Shown here in pieces: positions 8,801 to 16,416 of a stretch of DNA of 64,000 nt. A model generated the notes under the pieces. That model was not told the origin of the DNA. It was given only the letters and a program-made list of their open reading frames with translations, and did no database searches. How positions within the stretch are numbered: the stretch's first letter is position 1; every line of letters begins with the position of its first letter. The stretch comes from Tenacibaculum singaporense (GTDB lineage Bacteria; Bacteroidota; Bacteroidia; Flavobacteriales; Flavobacteriaceae), in NCBI RefSeq assembly GCF_003867015.1, contig NZ_CP032548.1, positions 186,001 to 250,000 of the forward strand. Direction: 5' to 3'. The position numbers and the translations under genes are program-made.

Positions 8801-9283
8801 AACCGATTCCATATATTTTGGTTTATAAGTAATATATGGATCTTCCATATCTACCCAATACCCCATTTTCTGAGTTAAGTCATTCCAAATATCAGTGTAA
8901 CGCATTACAGCTTTTTTACATGCTTCGTTGTATTCTTCAACTGTAATTTTTGTTCCGATATCTTCTTTAGTAATTCCTAATTCTTTCTCTACACCCAATT
9001 CTACTGGTAACCCATGAGTATCCCAACCTGCTTTACGCTTAACTTGGTATCCTTTTTGGGTTTTATAACGACAAAAAATATCTTTAATGGCGCGTGCCAT
9101 TACGTGGTGAATTCCTGGTAAACCGTTTGCTGAAGGTGGTCCTTCAAAAAACACAAATGGTTCGTTTCCTTCACGTGTAGTAATACTTTTTTCAAAGATG
9201 TTGTTTTCTTCCCAATAGTTTAATATTTCTTCTGCTACTTTTGGTAAATCCAATCCTTTGTATTCAGTAAACTTCTTACTCAT
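5876..9283 (-). CDS. ileS: Isoleucyl-tRNA synthetase, IleRS2 type
   Basis: Charges tRNA-Ile with isoleucine in the cytoplasm. The length of 1135 residues, the long C-terminal region and the KMSKR loop (NGQKMSKRLGNAVDP) indicate the eukaryote-like IleRS2 class common in Bacteroidota. The class I signature normally written HxGH appears as GIHH at residues 57-60 (bases 9104-9115), with positions one and three exchanged. In published work on IleRS2 this swap accompanies very high resistance to mupirocin. No second ileS is present in the window. It forms a unit with the DksA-like gene. Confidence 0.97.
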   Translation of the reverse strand: MSKKFTEYKGLDLPKVAEEILNYWEENNIFEKSITTREGNEPFVFFEGPPSANGLPGIHHVMARAIKDIFCRYKTQKGYQVKRKAGWDTHGLPVELGVEKELGITKEDIGTKITVEEYNEACKKAVMRYTDIWNDLTQKMGYWVDMEDPYITYKPKYMESVWWLLKQIYDKDLLYKGYTIQPYSPKAGTGLSSHELNQPGTYQDVTDTTVVAQFKTVKETLPEFLQVEGDVHFLAWTTTPWTLPSNTALTVGPKIEYVLVKTFNQYTFEPIQVVLAKNLVAKQFAGKKFNEVEDVAELANYAEGDKQIPYAVVKEFKGADLVGIKYEQLLPFALPYQNPENAFRVISGDFVTTEDGTGIVHTAPTFGADDALVAKQATPEVPPMLVLDENDNPVPLVDLQGRFRPEMEEFAGKYVKNEYYADGEAPERSVDVELAIQLKEENKAFKVEKYVHSYPNCWRTDKPILYYPLDSWFIKVTDVKDKMFDLNETINWKPKSTGEGRFGNWLKNANDWNLSRSRFWGIPLPIWRTEDGTEQICIGSVAELKEEIQKSVDAGVMSEDIFADFEVGNMSEENYDKIDLHKNVVDKITLVSASGKPMKRESDLIDVWFDSGSMPYAQWHYPFENKELIDNKESYPANFIAEGVDQTRGWFYTLHAIGTMVFDSVAYKNVVSNGLVLDKNGQKMSKRLGNAVDPFTTLSEYGPDATRWYMISNANPWDNLKFDLAGIEEVKRKFFGTLYNTYSFFSLYANIDNFTYSEAEIAINERPEIDRWILSELNTLVQKVDKFYSEYEPTKATRAISDFVQDHLSNWYVRLCRRRFWKGEYAQDKISAYQTLYTCMLTVAKLGSPVAPFFMDRLYKDLIKATGKESFESVHIAEFPKYNADLVDKSLERKMENAQTISSLVLSLRAKEKIKVRQPLQKIMIPVLDATQKEEILAVADLIKSEVNVKEIELLDDASGILVKQIKPNFKALGPKFGKDMKLIANKIQGFSQEDIIKIEKEGEISVEINDKMITLGTADVEISSKDIEGWLVANAEGLTVALDVTINDELRKEGVARELVNRIQNARKDTGLEVTDKIKLTILQADDLRESVLANENYIKAETLTNELVFVDVLSNGTEIEFDTIKSRMLIEKI

Positions 9284-9351
9284 TTTGCCGGTTTATTAAT
9301 TTAATGTGCGAAATTACGTATTTTCTTGTAATTGTTGAATTTGAGATATAA

Positions 9352-9379
9352 AAAAACACCTCAAAATTGAGGTGTTTTT
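9352..9379 (-). terminator. Terminator of the PorE-like gene
   Basis: A 13-base perfect stem (AAAAACACCTCAA / TTGAGGTGTTTTT) with a two-base loop, ending in a T run on the minus strand, 22 bases past the stop of the OmpA-family gene. Confidence 0.85.
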
Positions 9380-9401
9380 GATACTTTATAAGTTATAATT
9401 G

Positions 9402-11315
9402 TTATTTTTTAACTATATAAAAATAAGATCTTCTATTTTTTTGATGCTCTTTTGTAGAACAACTTGTTGTATCATCACAATTGTTTAATAGTTTTTCTTC
9501 ACCATAACCTAGTGTTTTTTCTATTCTTTCTGGAGATATCCCTCTAGAAACAATGTAAGCTTTTGTTGATTTTGCTCTTTTATCAGACAGCTTTTTATTG
9601 TATTCTTTCGATCCTCTACTATCTGTGTGTGATTCTATTCTAATAATCATTTCCGGGTGATTTTTCATTACCGAAACAATATGTTCTAACTCATATTCTG
9701 CATCTTTTCTTATTGTATACTCATCAAAATCAAAGTAAATCGAGTTAATCACAATTTGATTTTCTATAATTAATGGTTTTAACGATAAGTTTGTTGTAAC
9801 AAGTTCTTTATTTACATTAAGGGTTTGTAATTGTTTTGTATCAGCTTTATAATCTTCTTTTTCTGCTATAATTACAAATTTTTTCTCACAATCAACTTCA
9901 ACAAACCTATAATCTCCATTTTTCCCTGTTACTTGTTGTGCTTGAACCTTACCGTTAGAATCGATTAATTTAACTGTTGCTCCTAATATTGGTTTATTAC
10001 TTTTTTCTTCCGATACTATTCCTGTTATATCTTCCTTACAGTTATATAAAATAAAGCTATAAATGTCATCATCTCCTTTTCCTCCTTTTCTATTAGAGGA
10101 GAAGAAACCTTTATTTCTTTCATCGTCTATCACAAAAGCAAAATCATCATACGATCCATTTATTGGAGCGCCTAAATTATTTGGTTTTTGATAAGTATCA
10201 GAATTATTTTTTGATTCGAAAATATCAAGGGCGCCTAAACCTAGATGTCCGTCTGAAGCAAAATATAAGGTGTTGTTTTTAGCTATGAAAGGAAACATTT
10301 CTCTTCCTTCAGTATTTATTTCTTTTCCTAAATTTACTGGTTCTCCGTAAGTGTTATCTTCTAAAAGTGCTACCTTGTATATGTCTGTTTCTCCAAAACC
10401 ATTTGGCATATCTGAAATAAAATACAATGTTTTCTCATCTGGGCTTAAAGTTGGATGCCCCGCAGAATAATTATCATTATTAAATGGAAGTTCTTTTATA
10501 TTTCCCCATTCTCCATTTATAAGCTCTGCTTTATATATTTTAAGATATGCTATTTGATTATCTCCTCCTTCTAACTTCTTTCCATTAAAATTTGTTCTGG
10601 TAAAGTACATCGTTTTACCATCAGAAGTAATCACAGCATTAGATTCGTGATACTGTGAGCTTAGTGATGAAATTATTTTTTCTTCTTCTAAATCAATTAT
10701 TTGTTTTTCTTCATCATAAACTTCATTTGCTTTATAGATGTTTAAATGCGGTTGGTTGTTCCATTTATATAGCTTGTCATTTTCTCCAATGGGTTTTGTA
10801 GAAGCAAAATAAAGCTTATTATCATAGATAAACCCACCAAAATCCGAATACTGAGTATTTACAGAGAGATTGGTTATGTTTACAAATATTTTCTTTTTCT
10901 CGTTACTATATTTATTAAAATAATCTTCATTTTCCTCTAAAGCTTGCCCTCTAGAGTCATTCTCTTTAATTTTACTAAATTTTAAAAGCCATTTATCAGA
11001 TTCTTTAATTTTTCCATTACTTTTTAAAGATTGTGCATATCTAAAAAAATATTCTGACGCTGTAATACTCTCATAGTTGTCCATTAAAATTTTATACCAT
11101 TTCTCCGCTTCTAAAAACTCTGAGTTATAATAGTGTGAATCTCCTAAACGACTAACAATTTCATACGACTCATTTCCTTTATCATAAATTTTCTCATATA
11201 GTTCTGCTGCCTTTTTATAAGCAAAAACTTCAAAATACTTATCGGCTGTGTATTTCCTTTGTCCCAAGCAAATACCGCTAAGAAAAATAAATATTACTAC
11301 TAACTGTTTCCCCAT
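9402..11315 (-). CDS. PorE-like OmpA-family protein (TPR, PD40 propeller, carboxypeptidase-regulatory-like, OmpA)
   Basis: A 637-residue exported protein (signal peptide to about residue 18, ending in CLGQ). Order of parts: helical TPR-like region (about 20-125), repeated PD40/WD40-like strands with motifs such as GHPTLSPDEKTLYFISD and FPFIAKNNTLYFASDG (about 150-415), a carboxypeptidase-regulatory-like beta sandwich (about 425-505), and an OmpA peptidoglycan-binding domain (about 520-637, with IESHTDSRGSKEYN). This is the architecture of PorE, an outer-membrane-associated, peptidoglycan-binding part of the type IX secretion machinery, but flavobacteria have many paralogues, often paired with PorP/SprF. 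No PorP is adjacent, so the exact role is open. Confidence 0.85.
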   Translation of the reverse strand: MGKQLVVIFIFLSGICLGQRKYTADKYFEVFAYKKAAELYEKIYDKGNESYEIVSRLGDSHYYNSEFLEAEKWYKILMDNYESITASEYFFRYAQSLKSNGKIKESDKWLLKFSKIKENDSRGQALEENEDYFNKYSNEKKKIFVNITNLSVNTQYSDFGGFIYDNKLYFASTKPIGENDKLYKWNNQPHLNIYKANEVYDEEKQIIDLEEEKIISSLSSQYHESNAVITSDGKTMYFTRTNFNGKKLEGGDNQIAYLKIYKAELINGEWGNIKELPFNNDNYSAGHPTLSPDEKTLYFISDMPNGFGETDIYKVALLEDNTYGEPVNLGKEINTEGREMFPFIAKNNTLYFASDGHLGLGALDIFESKNNSDTYQKPNNLGAPINGSYDDFAFVIDDERNKGFFSSNRKGGKGDDDIYSFILYNCKEDITGIVSEEKSNKPILGATVKLIDSNGKVQAQQVTGKNGDYRFVEVDCEKKFVIIAEKEDYKADTKQLQTLNVNKELVTTNLSLKPLIIENQIVINSIYFDFDEYTIRKDAEYELEHIVSVMKNHPEMIIRIESHTDSRGSKEYNKKLSDKRAKSTKAYIVSRGISPERIEKTLGYGEEKLLNNCDDTTSCSTKEHQKNRRSYFYIVKK

Positions 11316-11366
11316 GCTTCTTACCTTTTGTAGTTAAATAATACTGAAATAATTATCTTTTTTATT

Positions 11367-12128
11367 TTAACTAATTCCTCGCTCTTTTTTTATCTGTTCA
11401 TAGGCTGCTTGTATTTTCTGAAATTTCTCTTTAGCTCCTTCTTTATGTTCTTCTCCAAGATTTTGTAACTTATCTGGGTGATGCTTTTTAGCCATTTTTC
11501 GATACGCTTTCTTCACTTCTTCGTTAGTTGAATCCTTCGTTATTTCAAGCATTTTATAAGCCCCATCAGATTCATCATAAAACATTGCCTTTATTGAAGA
11601 GTAATCGTGTTCGTTAATATACAAGTAACTTGCTATCTTTCTAATCTCTTCTTCCTCTACACTAGTTACTTGTCCATCTGCTTTTGCTATTCCAAACAAA
11701 AAATGTAGTAACTGTAATCGTGTAGCATGTGACATATACTGACGTATCTGTAAACAAACTTGTCGTGTAGATACTTGTTTCTTAATAATGCCGTTGAATA
11801 ATTTAAATGCATGATTTGCTCGTTCTTTACCATACATTTTTACAAAGTACATACGAACATAATCCAGCTCACGCTTATCTATCTTTCCGTCAGATTTGAT
11901 AACTACTGATGCCAATATTAATAAGCTTATTTCAAAATCACCTGACGTAGCTCTTCCCCTTCTTGGTTGACCTCCCGTCTTTTTTTGATATTCTTGCTGC
12001 TCTTGTACAAAATCTTCTACAGAAATTCCATCAATAAAACTTCCTACAGCAAACCCAATAATAGCTCCTATTGGCCCACCTAATGTAAAGCCAGCTCCTG
12101 CTCCAAGCCATTTTCCAAATTTTCCCAT
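11367..12128 (-). CDS. TerB-like/DnaJ-domain protein (DjlA-like)
   Basis: A 253-residue protein. A glycine-rich hydrophobic N-terminus (about residues 5-30) could be a membrane-inserting glycine zipper. A TerB-like helical domain follows (about 60-165), then a C-terminal J domain (about 185-250) with the HPD motif in KKHHPDKLQN that stimulates Hsp70/DnaK. The same domain order occurs in DjlA. I chose ATG at 12128 (MGKFGKWLG); an upstream ATG at 12170 would add 14 atypical residues. It is probably a membrane-associated DnaK co-chaperone; the client is unknown. Confidence 0.85.
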   Translation of the reverse strand: MGKFGKWLGAGAGFTLGGPIGAIIGFAVGSFIDGISVEDFVQEQQEYQKKTGGQPRRGRATSGDFEISLLILASVVIKSDGKIDKRELDYVRMYFVKMYGKERANHAFKLFNGIIKKQVSTRQVCLQIRQYMSHATRLQLLHFLFGIAKADGQVTSVEEEEIRKIASYLYINEHDYSSIKAMFYDESDGAYKMLEITKDSTNEEVKKAYRKMAKKHHPDKLQNLGEEHKEGAKEKFQKIQAAYEQIKKERGIS

Positions 12129-12193
12129 TGTTTGTTTTTTTAGAAGGTCACAAAGATAAAACATTACCAATCTATCTCCATACTTATTTCGGG

Positions 12194-12224
12194 TTGATTG
12201 TTGCCGTGAAAAGAAGTATCTTTG
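12194..12224 (+). promoter_or_regulatory. Promoter of the bacilliredoxin gene
   Basis: TTG at 12194-12196 and TATCTTTG at 12217-12224, separated by 20 bases, match the Bacteroidota sigma-A promoter consensus. The predicted start lies about 15-20 bases before the ATG at 12248. Confidence 0.65.
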
Positions 12225-12247
12225 CTTTAAATTTTTAATTCAAAAAT

Positions 12248-12658
12248 ATGTATCCAGAAGAATTAGTAAAACCAATGCGCGATCAATTAATTGATGCTGG
12301 TTTTGAAGCTTTATATACTGCTGAAGATGTTGACAATGCTTTAGCCAAAGAAGGAACTACGTTAGTAATGGTAAACTCTGTTTGTGGATGTGCTGCTGGT
12401 ACAGCAAGACCAGGTGCTATCGCTTCTTTAGGAGCAAATAAGACTCCTACTAACTTAACTACTGTATTTGCAGGTGTAGAAAAAGAATCTACAGCGAAGG
12501 CAAGAGAATACATGATTCCTTTCCCTCCATCATCACCTGCAATTGCTTTGTTTAAAGATGGTAATTTAGTACACATGTTAGAGCGTCATCATATCGAAGG
12601 ACGTTCTGCTGAGGCTATTGCTCAAAATTTAGCAGCAGCGTACGACGAATTTTGTTAA
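12248..12658 (+). CDS. BrxA/BrxB family bacilliredoxin
   Basis: A 136-residue thioredoxin-like protein of the YphP/YqiW family. In Firmicutes these enzymes remove bacillithiol from proteins through a CGC active site; here the site is SVCGCAAG with Cys46 and Cys48. The length equals the family norm. The gene is a single transcription unit, with its own promoter and a strong terminator. Whether this organism makes bacillithiol cannot be told from the window. Confidence 0.92.
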   Translation: MYPEELVKPMRDQLIDAGFEALYTAEDVDNALAKEGTTLVMVNSVCGCAAGTARPGAIASLGANKTPTNLTTVFAGVEKESTAKAREYMIPFPPSSPAIALFKDGNLVHMLERHHIEGRSAEAIAQNLAAAYDEFC

Positions 12659-12683
12659 TTTTTAGAAACAAGGCTTTTAGACT

Positions 12684-12727
12684 AAAAAACAAAGAAATCC
12701 AGTAAATTACTGGATTTCTTTGTTTTT
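12684..12727 (+). terminator. Bidirectional terminator after the bacilliredoxin gene
   Basis: A long near-perfect palindrome (about 21 bases per arm, core CCAGTAA / TTACTGG) with A and T runs outside. It sits 25 bases past the bacilliredoxin stop, and facing the other way it follows the umuD unit. Confidence 0.85.
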
Positions 12728-12747
12728 AGAAGTATTTTCTACTTACC

Positions 12748-12794
12748 GTCTTGACTCTTTTATCTAACAACGAAGCAGTCTTGACTCTCTTTTA
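12748..12794. repeat. Short direct repeat at the 3' end of umuD
   Basis: GTCTTGACTCTTTTA (12748-12762) recurs as GTCTTGACTCTCTTTTA (12778-12794), 30 bases apart, the second copy overlapping the umuD stop codon. It looks like a small local duplication. Confidence 0.5.
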
Positions 12795-13250
12795 TACTTT
12801 CTTAATCACATTGGTAACAATTCCCCAAATGATAAAATTATTTTCTTCGGTAATTTTTATAATTGGATAATCTGGATTTTCAGGTTGTAACCACACCTCA
12901 TTTCCTTCAACACGTAAGCGTTTTACCGTAAACTCTCCGTCTAAAAAACAAACGGCTATCTTATTATTTGTAGGTGGAATACTTCTATCAATTACCAACA
13001 AGTCATTATCATCTAACCCTGCTCCAATCATCGACTGTCCACTTACTCGTGCAAAAAAAGTGGCTTCTTTATTTCTAATAAGTTCTTCATCTAACGAGAT
13101 ACGTGTTTCTCTGAAATCATCTGCAGGAGAAGGAAACCCCGCAGAAATTCCTATATCCATAAAGATAGCTCCCTCGCTTTCATTTAACTCTTTTGGTAAA
13201 AAAAAGGTTAATGAATCTGATGCTTTTACTTGCTTTAATTTTCGTAACAT
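12792..13250 (-). CDS. umuD: UmuD-like S24 peptidase, translesion synthesis accessory protein
   Basis: A 152-residue LexA/UmuD-family protein. The catalytic pair is Ser73 (SGQSMIGAG) and Lys110 (FTVKRL). A likely self-cleavage site is Ala37-Gly38 (ISAGFPSP). There is no N-terminal DNA-binding domain of LexA size, so it is UmuD and not LexA. After RecA-stimulated cleavage, UmuD' would join UmuC to form the mutagenic DNA polymerase V. It lies 25 bases downstream of umuC, reversing the order usual in enterobacteria. Confidence 0.93.
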   Translation of the reverse strand: MLRKLKQVKASDSLTFFLPKELNESEGAIFMDIGISAGFPSPADDFRETRISLDEELIRNKEATFFARVSGQSMIGAGLDDNDLLVIDRSIPPTNNKIAVCFLDGEFTVKRLRVEGNEVWLQPENPDYPIIKITEENNFIIWGIVTNVIKKV

Positions 13251-13275
13251 CTTATTGTTTGTTGTTTATCTAAAC

Positions 13276-14532
13276 TTACTTTACCTTGATAATATCGTTA
13301 ATATTGGTAGTGTATTTTGGTGATAATCGCTCTTGACGCATCTTCCAAGTACGTTGTAAATCTTGATTAGCCAATTTAATCTTATCTGCTTTATAAGTCT
13401 GATTAATTTTATCAATTGCGCTCATTAAAGAGGCATGCTTCGGGTCTTCCTTTGTAAACATATCTAATTGATAATTATCTGAAGGCACCAACCCTGTTAC
13501 AATTACCCCTGCTCTTTTATACTTTATTCCCTCCTTAAAAATAGTAGTTACAGCTTGTACTGCACTTTTACTTATTGTTAGTGTGGAACTTGTTGGGTAC
13601 GGAAACACAACCGTTTTACTTGCTCGATGTTGTTCAGTCTCTTTTTTATGATAATCACTGCGCAATAGTACAATTACCATATGGCAACTTGAGTTTTGCT
13701 TACGTAATTTTTCTGCACAACTTACGGCAAACGTTGAGATTCTTTCTTTAATATTATCTAAGTCCGAAAATGTATATTCAAAACTTCGGGTTGTCGCTAT
13801 TGCTTTTTTGTTAGTAGGCTCATCTAGCTGTATTTTAGGCTCTCCTTCTAAATCTTTTTTCAACTTCCAACCTGTTATTGAAAGGTTTTTCAACACCCAA
13901 TCATCATTTAACTGTGTAAAATCGTACGCCTTTTTACATCCTTTAGTAAGTAGTCTCTTCTGTATACCTCTCCCAATTCCCCAAATACTTTCTATAGGAG
14001 TCCATTTTAATGCTTTAATCCTTTTTTCTTCGGAATCAATCACATACACTCCACCTGTTTCTTTCAAGAACTTTCGTGCAATTTTATTAGCAACTTTACT
14101 CAACGCTTTTGTTGGTGCAATTCCTACACAAGTTGGAATACCTGTCCATTGTAAAATTCTACTTCTGATTTCGGTTCCGTAAGAATTAAAATTATATTCA
14201 TCAAAACCTTTGAATTGTAAAAAAGCTTCATCAATAGAGTACACTTCTACATCTGGAGAAAATTGTTCTAAAATCTTCATCACTCTAGCGCTCATATCAC
14301 CGTACAACGGATAATTTGATGACAACACTGAGATATTATTGTTTTTACAAAACTGATCCCACTTAAAAATTGGAGCTCCAAATGGAAGTTGCAAGTCTTT
14401 AGCTTCATCACTCATTGAAATAACACAACCATCATTATTACTTAAAATAGCCACAGGCTTTCCTTGCAAATTCGGATTAAAAACCCGTTCGCAAGAAGCA
14501 TAAAAGTTATTACAATCTACCAACGCATACAT
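13276..14532 (-). CDS. umuC: UmuC, Y-family DNA polymerase V catalytic subunit
   Basis: A 418-residue Y-family polymerase for copying past damaged bases. Visible catalytic motifs are YALVDCNNFYASCER (metal ligand Asp6) and YSIDEAF (Asp101, Glu102). The C-terminal little-finger part and the UmuC-specific tail are present, so the gene looks full length. It forms a unit with umuD downstream. A 14-base palindrome lies in the 28 bases between the upstream HTH gene and this ATG and may be an operator. Confidence 0.95.
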   Translation of the reverse strand: MYALVDCNNFYASCERVFNPNLQGKPVAILSNNDGCVISMSDEAKDLQLPFGAPIFKWDQFCKNNNISVLSSNYPLYGDMSARVMKILEQFSPDVEVYSIDEAFLQFKGFDEYNFNSYGTEIRSRILQWTGIPTCVGIAPTKALSKVANKIARKFLKETGGVYVIDSEEKRIKALKWTPIESIWGIGRGIQKRLLTKGCKKAYDFTQLNDDWVLKNLSITGWKLKKDLEGEPKIQLDEPTNKKAIATTRSFEYTFSDLDNIKERISTFAVSCAEKLRKQNSSCHMVIVLLRSDYHKKETEQHRASKTVVFPYPTSSTLTISKSAVQAVTTIFKEGIKYKRAGVIVTGLVPSDNYQLDMFTKEDPKHASLMSAIDKINQTYKADKIKLANQDLQRTWKMRQERLSPKYTTNINDIIKVK

Positions 14533-14544
14533 AGTTGTAAAGGT

Positions 14545-14558
14545 ACAGAATCTTCTGT
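14545..14558. promoter_or_regulatory. Palindrome upstream of umuC (possible damage-response operator)
   Basis: ACAGAA-TC-TTCTGT is a perfect 6-base inverted repeat 13-26 bases upstream of the umuC start codon. A weak -7-like element (TACCTTTA, minus strand) lies between it and the ATG. Position and symmetry suit a repressor site, but the binding protein is unknown. Confidence 0.4.
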
Positions 14559-14560
14559 TT

Positions 14561-14767
14561 TTACTCCTCTACAAATTCTAAAATATCTGCGGGTTGACAA
14601 TCTAATGCTTTACAAATAGCTTCTAATGTTGAAAAACGAATCGCTTTAGCTTTTCCTGATTTTAAGATGGACAGGTTTGCAGTAGTAATTCCTACAATTT
14701 CTGCCAATTCTTTGCTTTTCATCTTCCGTTTGGCAAGCATTACATCTAGGTTTACAATAATTGGCAT
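14561..14767 (-). CDS. Small XRE-family (Cro/CI, YozG-like) transcription regulator
   Basis: A 68-residue protein consisting almost only of a helix-turn-helix domain (ELAEIVGITTANLSILKSGK as the recognition region), with the typical ending ICKALDCQPADILEF. Such regulators commonly sit next to DUF2975 membrane proteins, as here, with 2 bases between the genes. It probably regulates its own operon, and may affect umuCD directly downstream. Confidence 0.88.
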   Translation of the reverse strand: MPIIVNLDVMLAKRKMKSKELAEIVGITTANLSILKSGKAKAIRFSTLEAICKALDCQPADILEFVEE

Positions 14768-14769
14768 AC

Positions 14770-15273
14770 TTATATGGTTAAATCGTTTTCTTGTTTTAAT
14801 TCTTTTGAAACTCTAAATACCTCTGAAAGCACCAAAAAGAAAAGTCCAAAACAGATACTTAAATAATGAGCTCCAATTCCAAAATCAAAATTTATAGTTG
14901 ATGTTGTTGTTAGCTTTAACCCAATTCTAGCAACAATCATCAAAACACCTGAAATAAGTAATAAATTTCCTGTTCCCTTTAAATTCGTAATTACTTTTTC
15001 TGAAAACATCTTAGTTCTAACAAATTCTGTTAACACTACTCTAAACTTATAAATTGCATTATAAACTAGTACATACACCAATAAAAAAATTGCTACAAAT
15101 ACTTTTGAAATTATGCTTGTACCTACATTAAAGTCTAACCCCATAATTTTAAAACTACCTTGTTCTGTTACAAAAAATATAAGAGGAATACCTATAGCAA
15201 GAAAAGGAACCATGAAACTATATACAATAAAAATAAAGTCTATTAAGCTTTTTAAAATTTTTAATTTTCTCAT
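14770..15273 (-). CDS. DUF2975 family membrane protein
   Basis: A 167-residue protein with four hydrophobic segments, in the DUF2975 family normally coupled to a small HTH regulator. A C-terminal ELKQENDLTI tail is nearly identical to that of the upstream paralogue (VLKEENDLTI), showing that the two arose by duplication. Function is unknown; a membrane sensor or antagonist of the HTH protein is a plausible inference. Confidence 0.8.
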   Translation of the reverse strand: MRKLKILKSLIDFIFIVYSFMVPFLAIGIPLIFFVTEQGSFKIMGLDFNVGTSIISKVFVAIFLLVYVLVYNAIYKFRVVLTEFVRTKMFSEKVITNLKGTGNLLLISGVLMIVARIGLKLTTTSTINFDFGIGAHYLSICFGLFFLVLSEVFRVSKELKQENDLTI

Positions 15274-15280
15274 AATTAGT

Positions 15281-15841
15281 TTATATGGTTAAGTCGTTTT
15301 CTTCTTTCAGTACATTTCCTTTTCCTACAATGAAAGAAATAAATTGCACAAATAATGCTATAACAAATATTGGTAGTACTTTATTTATTGAAGCCCCTAC
15401 CGTATACCCAAATATATATCCACTACTATAAGCTGGGTCTGAACTTGAACTTAAAGTTGAACCACCTTCGATTATTAAACCTAGTACTGTTGTAAAACAC
15501 AAGACTATAATTCCGTAAATAATTAACCCTTTTCCCACTTTTCCTAGTCGGTCACTATTCTCCTTTGTAAAAACACTATCTTTTGAAAAATTAAAAATTA
15601 CTTTTCTAAATTCAACAAGCAAAAACATCACATACCCCATCAATACTAAAGCTATCAGAGACAAAAAATAATAATATTCATCGCTCCAGTTTTCTGGAAT
15701 TGTCAATTTAAATATCTCCATTTTACTTCCTCCATAAACGGTATAATGAACTATCTTATAAAATATTTCAAAAAGTTTTACACCTACACTAATTACCAAT
15801 AGCGTACAAAATACTTTTAAAATATTTAATGTTGATTTCAT
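15281..15841 (-). CDS. DUF2975 family membrane protein (paralogue)
   Basis: A 186-residue protein with four hydrophobic segments and the EENDLTI ending shared with the next gene downstream. I chose ATG at 15841 (MKSTLNILKVF); an ATG at 15898 would add 19 residues and push the start into the promoter region of the divergent Lrp gene. It is the first gene of the unit leading through the HTH gene to umuC and umuD. Confidence 0.75.
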   Translation of the reverse strand: MKSTLNILKVFCTLLVISVGVKLFEIFYKIVHYTVYGGSKMEIFKLTIPENWSDEYYYFLSLIALVLMGYVMFLLVEFRKVIFNFSKDSVFTKENSDRLGKVGKGLIIYGIIVLCFTTVLGLIIEGGSTLSSSSDPAYSSGYIFGYTVGASINKVLPIFVIALFVQFISFIVGKGNVLKEENDLTI

Positions 15842-15946
15842 ATTCAATTTTTGATTAATTAATGAGGGTTCAAATATAATAAAATTATCGAAAAACAATA
15901 ATTTATTATTTTTTATTGATAATCAAACTTTCCTTATTTTTGTTTC

Positions 15947-16408
15947 ATGGTTAGAAAATTAAAAATTGACGGAATTGATAAAATCATTATCAAACGCCTT
16001 GTTAAGGATGCACGTACGCCTATTTTAAGTATCGCCCGAGAAGTAGGTATATCTGGCGCTGCCATTCATCAACGATTAAGAAAGTTAGACGAATCGGATT
16101 TAATTGATGGTTACAAAATGATATTAAATCCAAAAGCTTTAGGGTATACTACTACCGCTTTTGTTGGTGTATTTTTAGATTCTTCTAGCTTATACTCTTC
16201 GGCAATTAAACGTTTAAAAGAAATTCCCGAGATCGTAGAAAGTCATTACACTACAGGTAACTATGCTATTTTCATTAAAATACTGTGTAAAAACAACGAA
16301 GACTTAATGCATTTGTTAAATAAGGATATTCAAACCATAAAAGGGGTTTCAAGAACCGAAACTTTTATATCTTTAGACCAACAAATAGATCGACAAATTA
16401 AAATTTAA
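15947..16408 (+). CDS. Lrp/AsnC family transcription regulator
   Basis: A 153-residue protein with an N-terminal winged helix (ILSIAREVGISGAAIHQRLR) and a C-terminal RAM ligand-binding domain, the standard Lrp layout and length. It probably responds to an amino acid. A -7-like element (TATTTTTG, 15935-15942) ends only five bases before the ATG, so a very short or absent leader is possible. The HupE-like gene follows after 8 bases. Confidence 0.9.
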   Translation: MVRKLKIDGIDKIIIKRLVKDARTPILSIAREVGISGAAIHQRLRKLDESDLIDGYKMILNPKALGYTTTAFVGVFLDSSSLYSSAIKRLKEIPEIVESHYTTGNYAIFIKILCKNNEDLMHLLNKDIQTIKGVSRTETFISLDQQIDRQIKI

Positions 16409-16416
16409 AACCCCGA

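Noticed and set aside
12283..12576. Minus-strand frame of 97 codons opposite the bacilliredoxin gene
   Set aside because: The sense frame encodes a complete known family with the CGC active site. The antisense frame has no recognisable features.
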